From: Streptomyces sp. RerS4
Lineage (GTDB): Bacteria > Actinomycetota > Actinomycetes > Streptomycetales > Streptomycetaceae
Direction: 5' to 3'
Assembly (NCBI RefSeq): GCF_023515955.1
Contig: NZ_CP097322.1
Span: 3,061,501-3,125,500 of the forward strand
Length of the DNA: 64,000 nt
The notes beneath the pieces are model-generated. The model was not told where the DNA came from, did no database searches, and saw only the letters and a program-made list of their open reading frames with translations. Positions 1 to 8,905 of this stretch are shown in pieces; the first letter of the stretch is position 1; each line of letters begins with the position of its first letter. The translations under genes and the position numbers were made by a program.

Positions 1-291
1 GGCGCGGCCAGCGTGTTCGTGAACTACGACGGCGAGCACAAGCACCACACCACCGTCGGCTCACACTGCAAGACGGGTTCGGACAACATGTTTGTGGCTC
101 CCGTCACCATCGGGGACGGCGCCTACACGGCCGCCGGCTCGGTGATCACCAAGGACGTGCCGCCCGGCGCCCTGGCCGTGGCCCGTGGCCAGCAGCGGAA
201 TATCGAGGGTTGGGTGGCCCGCAAGCGCCCCGGCAGCGCCGCCGCGACGGCCGCCCAGTCGTCCGCGGAAGAGGACTCCGGCCGCCGTTGA
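1..291 (+). CDS. glmU: GlmU C-terminal end (UDP-GlcNAc pyrophosphorylase / GlcN-1-P acetyltransferase), cut by window edge
   Basis: Only the last 96 codons are in the window. They encode left-handed beta-helix hexapeptide repeats ([20 protein letters not shown], then [20 protein letters not shown]) that form the acetyltransferase half of GlmU. This enzyme acetylates glucosamine-1-phosphate and then makes UDP-GlcNAc for peptidoglycan in the cytoplasm. After the repeats comes the usual actinobacterial low-complexity tail rich in Ala and Ser. The gene is followed by a hairpin and prs on the same strand, the conserved Streptomyces order. The pyrophosphorylase domain lies upstream of the window. 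Confidence 0.93.
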   Translation, partial: GAASVFVNYDGEHKHHTTVGSHCKTGSDNMFVAPVTIGDGAYTAAGSVITKDVPPGALAVARGQQRNIEGWVARKRPGSAAATAAQSSAEEDSGRR

Positions 292-310
292 GGTGAACTG
301 ACCGGAAACA

Positions 311-332
311 GGTACGCCCGGGACGGCGTACC
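311..332 (+). terminator. Hairpin between glmU and prs
   Basis: Perfect 8-bp stem GGTACGCC / GGCGTACC with a 6-nt loop, 20 bp after the glmU stop. There is no T-tract, as is usual in Streptomyces terminators. It may only attenuate read-through into prs. Confidence 0.5.
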
Positions 333-424
333 GTGATACGTGCACGCAATTCGGCTGGCTCACCGTGTGCGGGACGGACGCACATGGGGGCGAGCAGCTT
401 CAACACGTCTGAGGAGACAGTGCT

Positions 425-1402
425 GTGACCGGGATCAAGACGACCGGCGAGAAGAAGCTGATGCTCTTCTCCGGCCGCGCCCACCCCGAGCTGGCCGAGG
501 AGGTCGCACACCAGCTGGGAGTCGGCCTCGTGCCGACCAAGGCTTTCGACTTCGCGAACGGTGAGATCTACGTCCGCTTCCAGGAGTCGGCTCGCGGCGC
601 GGACTGCTTCCTGATCCAGAGCCACACGGCTCCGATCAACAAGTGGATCATGGAGCAGCTGATCATGATCGACGCGCTGAAGCGCGCGTCGGCACGCTCC
701 ATCACCGTGATCATCCCGTCCTACGGCTACGCCCGTCAGGACAAGAAGCACAAGGGCCGCGAGCCGATCTCGGCCCGCCTGGTCGCGGACCTGCTGAAGA
801 CCTCGGGTGCGGACCGCATCCTCACGGTCGACCTGCACACCGACCAGATCCAGGGCTTCTTCGACGGCCCGGTGGACCACCTCTCGGCCCTGCCGGTCCT
901 CGCGGACTACGTGGGCGCCAAGGTCGACCGCACCAAGCTGACGATCGTCTCCCCGGACGCCGGCCGCGTACGCGTCGCCGACCGCTGGTGCGACCGGCTG
1001 GACGCGCCGCTGGCCATCGTCCACAAGCGCCGCGACAAGGACGTCGCCAACCAGGTGACCGTCCACGAGGTCGTCGGTGAGGTCCGCGGCCGCGTCTGCG
1101 TCCTGGTCGACGACATGATCGACACCGGTGGCACCATCTGCGCCGCCGCCGACGCGCTCTTCGCGCACGGCGCCGAGGACGTCATCGTGACGGCCACGCA
1201 CGGCATCCTGTCGGGCCCGGCCGCCGACCGCCTGAAGAACTCCAAGGTCAGCGAGTTCATCTTCACGAACACCCTCCCGGACCCCTCCGACCTGGAGCTC
1301 GACAAGATCACGGTCCTGTCGATCGCGCCCATGGTCGCGCGTGCGGTGCGCGAGGTCTTCGAGGACGGTTCGGTCACGAGCCTCTTCGAGGAGCAGGGCT
1401 AG
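425..1402 (+). CDS. prs: Ribose-phosphate pyrophosphokinase (PRPP synthetase)
   Basis: 325 aa, the normal length for class I PRPP synthetase. It transfers pyrophosphate from ATP to ribose-5-phosphate, giving PRPP for nucleotides, His, Trp and NAD. Visible motifs are the flexible-loop region GYARQDKKHKGREPISA (about 101-117), the Mg-binding VDLHTDQIQGFF (about 135-146) and the PRPP-binding VDDMIDTGGT (about 228-237). The GTG start is chosen because GAGGAG lies just upstream and the protein begins in the expected place. It sits between glmU and rplY, linking sugar-nucleotide and translation genes. Confidence 0.97.
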   Translation: MTGIKTTGEKKLMLFSGRAHPELAEEVAHQLGVGLVPTKAFDFANGEIYVRFQESARGADCFLIQSHTAPINKWIMEQLIMIDALKRASARSITVIIPSYGYARQDKKHKGREPISARLVADLLKTSGADRILTVDLHTDQIQGFFDGPVDHLSALPVLADYVGAKVDRTKLTIVSPDAGRVRVADRWCDRLDAPLAIVHKRRDKDVANQVTVHEVVGEVRGRVCVLVDDMIDTGGTICAAADALFAHGAEDVIVTATHGILSGPAADRLKNSKVSEFIFTNTLPDPSDLELDKITVLSIAPMVARAVREVFEDGSVTSLFEEQG

Positions 1403-1571
1403 ATCCTTTTGGGGCACGGCCTCCCCGCCGGGTACACTCTGTGAGTTGCTCGGCGAGGGAGGCCGTACCCGTTTTCCGGGACGGACGCTCCGTTATCGAC
1501 GCGCTCTTCGTAGCAGGCCGTTTCGGCCGGGTGACCCAGTCCGCATTTCCGTCACCCCACGAGGAGTGAGC

Positions 1572-2156
1572 ATGTCCGAGATCAAGCTTTCCGCGCAGCT
1601 TCGCGACACCTTCGGCAAGGGCTCGGCCCGTCAGGCCCGTCGTGACTCCCTGACCCCGGGTGTCATCTACGGCCACGGCAACGACCCGAAGCACGTCAAC
1701 GTCGAGGCCCACGGCCTGATGATGGCCCTCAAGACCCCGAACGTCCTGCTCTCCCTGGACATCGCGGGCGCCGGCACCGAGCTGGTCATCCCGAAGGCCG
1801 TGCAGCGTCACCCCCTCAAGCGCACCATCTCCCACGTCGACTTCCTGATCGTCCAGAAGGGCGAGAAGGTCACCGTCGAGGTTCCCGTCGTGACCGAGGG
1901 CGAGCTCGCCGCCGGCGGCAACCTGCTGGAGACCCTCCTCACCACCATCACGGTCGAGGCCGAGGCCACCCACATCCCGACCGAGGTCACCGTCTCCATC
2001 GCGGGCCTTGAGGCCGGTGCCACCGTCCACGCCTCCGACCTGGTCCTCCCGGCGGGCACCACCCTGGCCGTCGAGGGCGACATCGCCGTCCTCCAGGTCG
2101 TCGCCCCGCAGGCCGAGGAGCCGGCCGCCGAGGCCGCCGAGGGCACCGAGGCCTGA
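1572..2156 (+). CDS. rplY: 50S ribosomal protein L25 / general stress protein Ctc
   Basis: 194 aa. The N-terminal half is the 5S-rRNA-binding L25 domain (starts [20 protein letters not shown]) and the C-terminal half is the beta domain of the long Ctc/TL5 form, ending in an acidic Ala/Glu tail. It belongs to the large ribosomal subunit. The ATG follows GAGGAG by 7 nt. A longer in-frame reading toward prs lacks family similarity and is rejected. A strong hairpin follows and pth is next, a pairing common in bacteria. Confidence 0.95.
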   Translation: MSEIKLSAQLRDTFGKGSARQARRDSLTPGVIYGHGNDPKHVNVEAHGLMMALKTPNVLLSLDIAGAGTELVIPKAVQRHPLKRTISHVDFLIVQKGEKVTVEVPVVTEGELAAGGNLLETLLTTITVEAEATHIPTEVTVSIAGLEAGATVHASDLVLPAGTTLAVEGDIAVLQVVAPQAEEPAAEAAEGTEA

Positions 2157-2179
2157 GCCTCACCTCAGCAGTTGCCGAC

Positions 2180-2218
2180 CGACCGCCGTCCGGCTCCACT
2201 GGAGCGGGACGGCGGTCG
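2180..2218 (+). terminator. Intrinsic terminator after rplY
   Basis: 12-bp stem CGACCGCCGTCC / GGACGGCGGTCG enclosing a second small stem (CTCCA / TGGAG). It is followed by a short TTCTCG stretch and lies between rplY and pth. Confidence 0.75.
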
Positions 2219-2247
2219 TTCTCGTTCACGGTATTGAGGAGTATGTG

Positions 2248-2841
2248 ATGTCGGACGACGCGGCACCCTGGCTGATCGTCGGCCTCGGGAACCCCGGCGC
2301 GGAGTACGCGGGCAACCGCCACAACATCGGGTTCATGGTGGCGGACCTGCTGGCCGAGCGGATCGGCGGCCGGTTCAAGGCCCACGGCAAGGCCCGCGCG
2401 CAGGTCGTGGAGGGCCGCATCGGCCCGCCCGGACCGGCGAGCCGACGGATCGTGCTGGCCAAGCCCATGTCGTTCATGAACCTGTCGGGCGGCCCGGTCA
2501 CGGCGCTGCGCGACTTCTACAAGGTGCCCACGGACCGCATCGTCGCCATCCACGACGAACTCGACATCGACTACCCGACGCTGCGCCTGAAGCTGGGCGG
2601 CGGCGACAACGGCCACAACGGGCTGAAGTCGATGACGAAGGCGATGGGCCCCGACTACCACCGGGTGCGCTGCGGCATCGGCCGCCCGCCGGGCCGCATG
2701 CAGGTCGCGGACTTCGTGCTGAAGGACTTCTCCTCCACCGAACGCAAGGACCTCGACTGGTTCGTGGACCGCTCCGCCGACGCGGTGGAGTGCCTCCTCG
2801 CGGAGGGCCTGGAACGCGCCCAGTCCACCTACAACGCGTAA
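2248..2841 (+). CDS. pth: Peptidyl-tRNA hydrolase
   Basis: 197 aa. Cleaves peptides from peptidyl-tRNA that has dropped off ribosomes. It starts with [20 protein letters not shown], containing the conserved Asn and the catalytic His (about residue 25). PMSFMNLSG and [12 protein letters not shown], further family motifs, follow. The ATG at 2248 is preceded by GAGGAG. An ATG 5 bp earlier meets an immediate stop. It lies after rplY, its frequent partner. Confidence 0.96.
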   Translation: MSDDAAPWLIVGLGNPGAEYAGNRHNIGFMVADLLAERIGGRFKAHGKARAQVVEGRIGPPGPASRRIVLAKPMSFMNLSGGPVTALRDFYKVPTDRIVAIHDELDIDYPTLRLKLGGGDNGHNGLKSMTKAMGPDYHRVRCGIGRPPGRMQVADFVLKDFSSTERKDLDWFVDRSADAVECLLAEGLERAQSTYNA

Positions 2842-2871
2842 GCCGACTCCTGAGCCGACTCGTGAGCGACG

Positions 2872-2910
2872 CGAGAGCCCCCGCCCCGGGATCCGGTGCG
2901 GGGGCTCTCG
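2872..2910. terminator. Bidirectional terminator between pth and ppc
   Basis: Perfect 13-bp inverted repeat CGAGAGCCCCCGC / GCGGGGGCTCTCG with a 13-nt loop. It lies between the convergent stops of pth and ppc, so it can serve both genes. Confidence 0.88.
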
Positions 2911-2925
2911 TGCGCAGGGGGCCGG

Positions 2926-5700
2926 TCAGCCGGTGTTGCGCAGGCCCGCGGCGACACCGTTGACGGTGAGCAGCAGGGCGCGTGCCAGCAGCGGGTCCGG
3001 GTCCTCGCCGCGGGCGGCGGCGGCACGCTGGCGGGCCAGCAGGGACACCTGGAGGTAGGAGATCGGGTCCAGGTAGGCGTCGCGGACGGCGAAGGTCTGC
3101 TGGAGGATCGGCTGGGAGTCCAGCAGCCTCTCCCCGCCGGTGATGCGCAGGACCTCGCGCACGGTCAGCTCGTGCTCGGCCTCGATCCGGGCGAAGACGT
3201 GCTTGAGGTGTTCGGGGACGAGCGTGTCGACGTAGTGACGGGCGATCCGCAGGTCCGTCTTGGCCAGCGTCATCTCGACGTTGGACAGGAAGTTGCGGAA
3301 GAAGTGCCAGCGCTCGCCCATTTCGGCGAGGGAGGCCTCGTGGCCGGCCTCGCGCAGTGCCTTGAGGCCGGACCCGACGCCGTACCAGCCGGGGACGATC
3401 TGGCGGGACTGCGTCCAGCCGAACACCCACGGGATCGCGCGCAGGCCGTCGAGGCCGGCGCCCGAGTCGGGGCGGCGGGAGGGCCGGGAGCCCAGGTGCA
3501 GGTCGGCGAGCTGGTCGACGGGGGTGGCCGCGAAGAAGTACGCGGGCAGGTCCGGGTCCTCCACCAGCGCGCGGTACGCGGCGTGGGCCGCGTCCGAGAC
3601 GATGTCCATGGCCGCGTCCCAGCGGGCCAGGGCGTCGCTGGACTGGCGGGGCGCCGTGTGCAGGGCGGAGGCCTGGAGGGTGGCCGCGACGGTCAGCTCC
3701 AGGTTCTCCCGGGCCAGCGACGGCACCAGGTACTTGTCGGAGATCACCTCGCCCTGCTCGGTGACCTTGATCTCGCCTTCCAGGGTGCCCCAGGGCTGGG
3801 CGAGGATCGCGTCGTGCGAGGGGCCGCCGCCGCGGCCGACGGTGCCGCCGCGGCCGTGGAAGAGGCGCAGGCGCACGCCGTAGCGGTGGGCGACGTCGCG
3901 CAGCCGGCGCTGGGCGCGGTGGATCTCCCACTGGGAGGTGGTGATGCCGCCGAACTTGGAGGAGTCGGAGTAGCCGAGCATGACCTCCTGGACGTCCCCG
4001 CGCAGGGAGACCAGCCGGCGGTAGGAGGGGTCGGCGAGCATCTCGTCGAGGATGACGTCGGCGGCGCGCAGCTCGTCCGTGGTCTCCAGGAGCGGCACGA
4101 TGCCGATCTTCGCCCAGCCCGCGTGCAGGTCGATCAGGCCGGCCTCGCGGGCGAGGACGGCCGCGGCGAACACGTCGTCGGCGCCCTGGCACATCGAGAT
4201 GATGTACGACTCGATGACCTCGGGGCCGAACTTCTCGAAGGCGTCCTTGATCGCGAGGAACACGCCGAGGGTCTTGTGGCCGGCCGCGTCGAGCGGGGCC
4301 GGGGTGGGCGCCAGCGGGCGGCGCGAGCGCAGCTCCTTGGCGAGCAGCTTCTGCCGGTAGTCGCGCGGCATGTCGGCGTAGCGCCACGACTCCTCGCCGA
4401 GCCGGTCGAAGAGCTGACCGAGGGCGTGGTGGTGGGCGTCGGCGTGCTCGCGGACGTCCATGGTGGCGAGCTGGAGGCCGAAGGCGGCCAGCGTGCGGAT
4501 GGTGCGGTCCATGCGGCCGTCGGCGAACAGGGCGCCGCGGTGCTCGCGCAGGCTGGTCTGGATCAGCGTCAGGTCGGTGAGGAGCTCGGCGGTGCCGAGG
4601 TAGTCGCGGCCCTCCTCGTGGGGGATGCCCTTGGCGAGGCGCTCGCGGGTGTTGAGGAGCTTCTGGCGGATGCAGGTGGCCTTGAGGCGGTACGGCTCCT
4701 CGGCGTTCAGCCGCTTGTAGCGGGGGCTGATCTCCGGGAGGCGCTCCAGGTCGGCCTGGAGGGAGGTGAGCAGCTCCTCGGTGGCGCCGGTGTAGCGGAT
4801 GGAGTTCGACAGCAGGCCGCGCAGGAAGTCGATCAGTTCGAGGGCGTCGGTGATGCCGTGCTCGTGCTGGAGGATCAGGACGTCGCGGGTGACCTCGGGG
4901 GTGACGTTGGGGTTGCCGTCGCGGTCACCGCCGATCCAGGTGCCGAAGGTGAGCGGGCGGGTGCCCGCCGGCAGCTCGACGCCGACGCGCTGGAGCTCGG
5001 CGGCGAGGTCCTCCAGGACGTCGCCGACGGCGCCGGCGTGCAGCTCGTCGAGGTAGTAGATGGCGTTGCGGGCCTCGTCGGCGGGCTCGGGACGCACGAC
5101 GCGCAGTTCGTCGGTCTGCCAGACGAGGTCGATGTTCTCGGCGAGGCGCAGGTCGTGCCGGCGGCGCTCGCCGGCGCCGGAGACGGGCTCCTCCAGCAGG
5201 GCGGCGATCCGGCGCAGCTTGTTCAGGACGCTGCGCCGGGCGGCCTCGGTGGGGTGCGCGGTGAAGACCGGCCGGACGTTGAGGTTGCGGACCGTCTCGC
5301 GCAGGTGCTCGGGGTCGGCGTCCTTCAGCATGTCGGCGGTGCGGGCGAGGAGCCCGCCCTCGGCGGCGCGGTGGGCGCGCAGCTCCTTGCCGCGGTGCAC
5401 CTGCTCGGTGACGTTGGCGAGGTGGAAGTAGATGGAGAAGGCGCGCACCAGCTTGGCGGCGGTCTCCAGGTCGGTGTCGCCGACCAGCGCCGCAGCGGCT
5501 TCGCCGTCGGTGCGCGTCAGGGCGCGTACTTGCTCGACGAGGTCGAGGAGGTCCTGCCCCTCCTGGCGTACGAGGGTCTCGCCGAGGAGGTCGCCGAGGC
5601 GGCGGATGTCCGCGCGCAGCTCCGCGTTCGCGGCCGCGGCCGCAGGCGTCGACGCCGGGCTGCCGGCGGGGGTGGCGGGGACCTGGTCAGCACTGCTCAC
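2926..5700 (-). CDS. ppc: Phosphoenolpyruvate carboxylase
   Basis: 924 aa, full length. Adds bicarbonate to PEP to give oxaloacetate, the anaplerotic supply of the TCA cycle. Family signatures are clear: [13 protein letters not shown] (catalytic His about 149), the glycine-rich [14 protein letters not shown] and [10 protein letters not shown]. The GTG start has a GGAG site 6-8 nt upstream. The N-terminus carries about 25 Ala/Pro/Ser-rich residues beyond the catalytic core. It is convergent with pth and divergent from the desaturase. Confidence 0.97.
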   Translation of the reverse strand: MSSADQVPATPAGSPASTPAAAAANAELRADIRRLGDLLGETLVRQEGQDLLDLVEQVRALTRTDGEAAAALVGDTDLETAAKLVRAFSIYFHLANVTEQVHRGKELRAHRAAEGGLLARTADMLKDADPEHLRETVRNLNVRPVFTAHPTEAARRSVLNKLRRIAALLEEPVSGAGERRRHDLRLAENIDLVWQTDELRVVRPEPADEARNAIYYLDELHAGAVGDVLEDLAAELQRVGVELPAGTRPLTFGTWIGGDRDGNPNVTPEVTRDVLILQHEHGITDALELIDFLRGLLSNSIRYTGATEELLTSLQADLERLPEISPRYKRLNAEEPYRLKATCIRQKLLNTRERLAKGIPHEEGRDYLGTAELLTDLTLIQTSLREHRGALFADGRMDRTIRTLAAFGLQLATMDVREHADAHHHALGQLFDRLGEESWRYADMPRDYRQKLLAKELRSRRPLAPTPAPLDAAGHKTLGVFLAIKDAFEKFGPEVIESYIISMCQGADDVFAAAVLAREAGLIDLHAGWAKIGIVPLLETTDELRAADVILDEMLADPSYRRLVSLRGDVQEVMLGYSDSSKFGGITTSQWEIHRAQRRLRDVAHRYGVRLRLFHGRGGTVGRGGGPSHDAILAQPWGTLEGEIKVTEQGEVISDKYLVPSLARENLELTVAATLQASALHTAPRQSSDALARWDAAMDIVSDAAHAAYRALVEDPDLPAYFFAATPVDQLADLHLGSRPSRRPDSGAGLDGLRAIPWVFGWTQSRQIVPGWYGVGSGLKALREAGHEASLAEMGERWHFFRNFLSNVEMTLAKTDLRIARHYVDTLVPEHLKHVFARIEAEHELTVREVLRITGGERLLDSQPILQQTFAVRDAYLDPISYLQVSLLARQRAAAARGEDPDPLLARALLLTVNGVAAGLRNTG

Positions 5701-6039
5701 AGGTGCGGCTCCTTGCAGTGTTCGAGCGCTACTGGGCGGTGGGCTCCCGGCTGCGCGCGGCTGCGCCGCTGTGTGTGCAGACCGGGCTGCCCGTGCGGAC
5801 CGCGCTGTCCGACGACACCAGGATAGGTGTCCCGTCCCTGTGCCCCGGCAGAGCCCGCCGCTCAGAGCCCCACGTGATCCGGGCGGGAGTCCGTCGGTGG
5901 GTCCGGTCGGGGGTCCCCGAGGGCGGGTCCTGTTGCCGGGATGCTGACGTTTGCCATACTTACGATGCCGTAGGTTACGGATCCGTAGGTCCGTCGGGCC
6001 TCGGCACCTGCCGACTCCTCACCCCCCAGGGGAACCCCC
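5701..6039. other. Divergent intergenic region ppc / desaturase
   Basis: 339 bp with no credible gene. The ppc side is GC-rich without a clear promoter. The desaturase side holds a probable promoter (TTGCCG at 5933-5938, 16-bp spacer, CATACT at 5955-5960) and the tandem operator described separately. Confidence 0.6.
5961..5990 (+). promoter_or_regulatory. Tandem 15-bp operator in front of the desaturase
   Basis: Two head-to-tail copies, TACGATGCCGTAGGT (5961-5975) and TACGGATCCGTAGGT (5976-5990), differ at three bases. Each holds TACG-N4-CGTA dyad arms, and the second core TACGGATCCGTA is a perfect palindrome. They lie just downstream of the probable -10. The TetR gene at the end of the desaturase operon is the obvious candidate ligand-responsive binder (inference). 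Confidence 0.7.
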
Positions 6040-7029
6040 ATGACCCTCAGTTCCGATCTGATCGAGGACGCCTCGGCGTCCTCCTCCCGTGGTGCGGCCG
6101 GCGAACCGACCGCGACGCGCGGTGGTGAGCAGAAGCGGTCCGTCGAGCAGATCGCGCTGCTGCTGTTCATCACCGTGCCCTTCCTGGCACTGCTGGCGGC
6201 GATCCCGCTGGCCTGGGGCTGGGGGGTGAGCTGGCTCGACGTCGGCCTGATGGTCTTCATGTACTTCCTGGCCTGCCACGGCATCACCATCGGCTTCCAC
6301 CGCTACTTCACCCACGGCTCCTTCAAGGCGAAGCGGCCGCTGCGCATCGCGCTCGCGATCATGGGCTCGATGGCGGTGGAGGGCCCGCTCGTCCGCTGGG
6401 TGGCGGACCACCGCAAGCACCACAAGTACTCCGACCACGAGGGCGACCCGCATTCGCCGTGGCGCTTCGGCGAGACGCTGCCGGCCCTGATGAAGGGCCT
6501 GTGGTGGGCGCACATCGGTTGGCTGTTCGACGAGGAGCAGACCAACCAGCAGAAGTACGCCCCCGACCTGATCAAGGACCCGGCGATCCGGCGGATCTCG
6601 CGGGACTTCGTCTTCTGGACGATGCTGTCGCTGGCGATCCCGCCGCTGGTGGGCGGTCTGGTGACGATGTCGTGGTGGGGCGCCTTCACCGCCTTCTTCT
6701 GGGGCTCGCTGGTGCGCGTGGCGCTGCTGCACCACGTGACCTGGTCGATCAACTCGATCTGTCACGCGGTCGGCAAGCGACCCTTCAGGTCCCGTGACCG
6801 CTCCGGCAACGTGTGGTGGCTCGCGGTCCTGTCGTGCGGCGAGTCCTGGCACAACCTGCACCACGCCGACCCGACGTCGGCCCGGCACGGCGTGCTGCGC
6901 GGTCAGGTCGATTCGAGCGCGCGGCTGATCCGTTGGTTCGAACTGCTGGGCTGGGCCACCGACGTGCGGTGGCCGTCGCGGGCCCGCGTCGACGCCCGGC
7001 GCAAGGAAAAGACGCCGAACGCGGCATGA
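6040..7029 (+). CDS. Acyl-CoA delta-9 desaturase, membrane di-iron type
   Basis: 329 aa. Introduces a double bond into saturated acyl chains in the membrane and so tunes membrane fluidity. All three histidine clusters that hold the di-iron centre are present: HRYFTH (87-92), HRKHH (124-128) and HNLHH (271-275). Hydrophobic segments lie at about 38-60, 67-85 and 195-232. The ATG is used because the N-terminus fits the family. The stop overlaps the start of the next TetR gene, so the two form one transcript under the tandem operator. Confidence 0.93.
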   Translation: MTLSSDLIEDASASSSRGAAGEPTATRGGEQKRSVEQIALLLFITVPFLALLAAIPLAWGWGVSWLDVGLMVFMYFLACHGITIGFHRYFTHGSFKAKRPLRIALAIMGSMAVEGPLVRWVADHRKHHKYSDHEGDPHSPWRFGETLPALMKGLWWAHIGWLFDEEQTNQQKYAPDLIKDPAIRRISRDFVFWTMLSLAIPPLVGGLVTMSWWGAFTAFFWGSLVRVALLHHVTWSINSICHAVGKRPFRSRDRSGNVWWLAVLSCGESWHNLHHADPTSARHGVLRGQVDSSARLIRWFELLGWATDVRWPSRARVDARRKEKTPNAA

Positions 7030-7700
7030 TGGGGGACGTGGCGATCGACGGCAGCAGTTCCAGCAGCGACAAGCCCCGGCGAGGTCGCCGGGTCCGGATG
7101 ACGGGCGCCGAGCGGCGTCAACAACTGCTGGACATCGGCCGGACCCTGTTCGCGGCGAAAGGTTTCGAAGGCACCTCGGTGGAGGAGATCGCGGCGAAGG
7201 CCGGGGTGTCCAAGCCGGTGGTGTACGAGCACTTCGGCGGCAAGGAGGGCCTCTACGCGGTGGTCGTCGACCGCGAAATGCGCCAGCTGCTCGACGGGGT
7301 GACCGGCGCGCTGACGGCGGGGCACCCCCGGGAGCTGCTGGAGCAGGCGGCGTTCGCGCTGCTCGACTACATCGAGAACTACACGGACGGCTTCCGGATC
7401 CTGGTGCGGGACTCGCCCGTGGCCCAGTCGACGGGCACGTTCGCGTCGCTGATCAGCGACATCGCCACGCAGGTGGAGGACATCCTGGGGCTGGAGTTCA
7501 AGGCCCGGGGCTTCGACCCCAAGCTGGCGCCGCTGTACGCGCAGGCGCTGGTCGGGATGGTCGCGTTGACCGGCCAGTGGTGGCTGGAGACCCGCCGGCC
7601 GAAGAAGGCCGAGGTCGCGGCGCACCTGGTGAACCTGGCCTGGCACGGGCTGGAGAACCTGGAGGCCAAACCCCGCCTGGTGGGCCACCGCAAGAGCTGA
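7026..7700 (+). CDS. TetR-family regulator, coupled to the desaturase
   Basis: 224 aa. A typical TetR helix-turn-helix lies at about 25-70 (RRQQLLDIGRTLFAAKGFEG, then VEEIAAKAGVSKPVVYEHF), followed by a ligand-binding helical domain. The start is an ATGATG that overlaps the desaturase TGA; a GTG 12 bp downstream is also possible. Translational coupling and the tandem palindromes upstream suggest it controls its own operon in response to an acyl-CoA or free fatty acid. That role is inferred. Confidence 0.9.
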   Translation: MMGDVAIDGSSSSSDKPRRGRRVRMTGAERRQQLLDIGRTLFAAKGFEGTSVEEIAAKAGVSKPVVYEHFGGKEGLYAVVVDREMRQLLDGVTGALTAGHPRELLEQAAFALLDYIENYTDGFRILVRDSPVAQSTGTFASLISDIATQVEDILGLEFKARGFDPKLAPLYAQALVGMVALTGQWWLETRRPKKAEVAAHLVNLAWHGLENLEAKPRLVGHRKS

Positions 7701-7715
7701 GCGCGTCGACGCGCG

Positions 7716-7767
7716 GACGCGACGGCGCCCCGTCACCGAACCTCCGGTGACGGGGCGCCGTCGCGTC
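7716..7767. terminator. Very strong bidirectional hairpin
   Basis: Perfect 23-bp stem from 7716-7738 and 7745-7767 with a 6-nt loop (AACCTC). It ends the plus-strand tetR and overlaps the stop codon of the minus-strand 36-aa ORF at 7766. Confidence 0.9.
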
Positions 7768-7876
7768 AGGCGGCTCCCGCGCCGCGGAGTCTTTGCCCGA
7801 ACTCCTCGATCCCCCGGCGTTCGTCCTCCGAGCCCGGCGGCGCCGCGAGTTGGACGGGGTCGACGGCGGTCAGCAC
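7766..7876 (-). CDS. Small 36-aa ORF coupled to tam
   Basis: Starts at GTG two nucleotides after the tam stop, and the last codons of tam supply AAGGAGG as its ribosome site. The product begins MLTAVDPVQLAAPPGSEDER and is charged in the middle (EDERRGIEEFGQRLR). It has no signal peptide or cysteine pair. I do not recognise it. The exact Shine-Dalgarno placement argues for translation, but with no homology evidence it remains hypothetical. Confidence 0.5.
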   Translation of the reverse strand: MLTAVDPVQLAAPPGSEDERRGIEEFGQRLRGAGAA

Positions 7877-7878
7877 GG

Positions 7879-8760
7879 TCAGGCCTCCTTGCGGGCGACG
7901 GCGAAGATGCGGCGGAACGGGAAGACGGTGCCGCGCGGTCCCGTCGGGTAGGCGTCGCGCAGCAGCTCCCGGTATTCGGAGAGGAACGTCTCCACGGCCT
8001 CCCGGTCGTCGCCGAGCGCGGTGAGCACGGGTCGCAGCGCGGTCCCCTTGACCCAGTCGAGCACCGGGTCGGCGCCGTGCAGCAACTGGTGGTACGTGGT
8101 TTCCCAGACGTCGACCGCGCAGCCCAGCTCGGTGAACCGGGCCAGGTACTCCGCCGGTTCGAGGAGGTGGATGTAGCGGGCGCCGTGCCCGGCGAGCCGG
8201 CCCCGCCACCGGGGGGCGTCGCACAGCTCGGCGAGCAGCCGGTGGCTGGGGGCGGTGAAGTTGCCGGGGATCTGGAAGGCGAAGGTGCCGCCGGGCCGCA
8301 GCCCGTTGATCCAGGCGGCGAAGGAACCCGGGTGGCTGGGCACCCACTGGAGGGCGGCGTTGGAGACGATGAGGTCGTAGGTCTCCTCGGGCAGCCAGGT
8401 CCCCAGGTCCGCGAGGCGGAAGTCGAGCCGGCCGCCGCCGGGGGTGGGGCCCGCGTACTCCTCGGTGGCGCGGTGGAGCATCTCCGGGGACAGGTCGAAA
8501 CCGGTGATCCGGGCATCGGGCCAGCGTTCGGCGAGCAAGGCGGTGACGTTGCCGGGGCCGCAACCGAGGTCGGCGATGCGCGCGGGACGGCCGGCGAGGG
8601 TGGCGGGGAGCTCGGGTATGCGGGTCAGCAGGTCGAGAAAGGGCCGCGTGCGGTGTCCCGCGTGCCGCAGGTACTGCTGGGGGTCCCAGGTCGGTGCCGC
8701 CGGGCCGGCGTCCTTGAGTGCCGTGGGGCGCGGCACGGCCGGCGCGATGTCGGAATGCAT
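7879..8760 (-). CDS. tam: Trans-aconitate 2-methyltransferase
   Basis: 293 aa. A SAM-dependent methyltransferase with motif I DLGCGPGNVTALL at about 64-76 and the family-specific VSNAALQWVPSHP. It methylates trans-aconitate, a side product that inhibits aconitase. The start is ATG with AGGAGG upstream. The gene is divergent from a MarR regulator with three shared operator-like sites, the arrangement known as tam/tamR in S. coelicolor. It is slightly longer than the E. coli enzyme because of an N-terminal extension. Confidence 0.9.
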   Translation of the reverse strand: MHSDIAPAVPRPTALKDAGPAAPTWDPQQYLRHAGHRTRPFLDLLTRIPELPATLAGRPARIADLGCGPGNVTALLAERWPDARITGFDLSPEMLHRATEEYAGPTPGGGRLDFRLADLGTWLPEETYDLIVSNAALQWVPSHPGSFAAWINGLRPGGTFAFQIPGNFTAPSHRLLAELCDAPRWRGRLAGHGARYIHLLEPAEYLARFTELGCAVDVWETTYHQLLHGADPVLDWVKGTALRPVLTALGDDREAVETFLSEYRELLRDAYPTGPRGTVFPFRRIFAVARKEA

Positions 8761-8841
8761 GTTCGAGCCTCCCTACTGGTGGGGCGGTCGGAAGCGGAAG
8801 CCGTTCCGGCACCCTCCTGCCCCATGGTCGACGCACTTATA

Positions 8842-8885
8842 TCTTGATGTCAAGAGTCTTGATCTGAAGAGACTTCATGTCGACA
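8842..8885. promoter_or_regulatory. Three phased MarR-type operators between tam and tamR
   Basis: TCTTGATGTCAAGA (8842-8855; perfect CTTGA/TCAAG arms), TCTTGATCTGAAGA (8857-8870) and the weaker ACTTCATGTCGACA (8872-8885) recur every 15 bp. They lie next to the -10 of the MarR gene, so binding would block it and could also affect tam. Confidence 0.8.
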
Positions 8886-8892
8886 GACCCCT

Positions 8893-8898
8893 TACACT
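8893..8898 (+). promoter_or_regulatory. -10 hexamer of leaderless tamR
   Basis: TACACT ends 7 nt before the ATG at 8906, so transcription should begin at or next to the start codon. No Shine-Dalgarno sequence is present. Confidence 0.65.
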
Positions 8899-8905
8899 GA
8901 TCGGC

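Noticed and set aside
146..1417. Long open frame opposite glmU end and prs
   Set aside because: It mirrors a strongly conserved gene on the other strand and has the Arg/Asp/Val-rich composition of GC-rich antisense frames.
2896..5826. 976-codon open frame opposite ppc
   Set aside because: It is the antisense of ppc, rich in Gly, Val and Asp, without any family motif.
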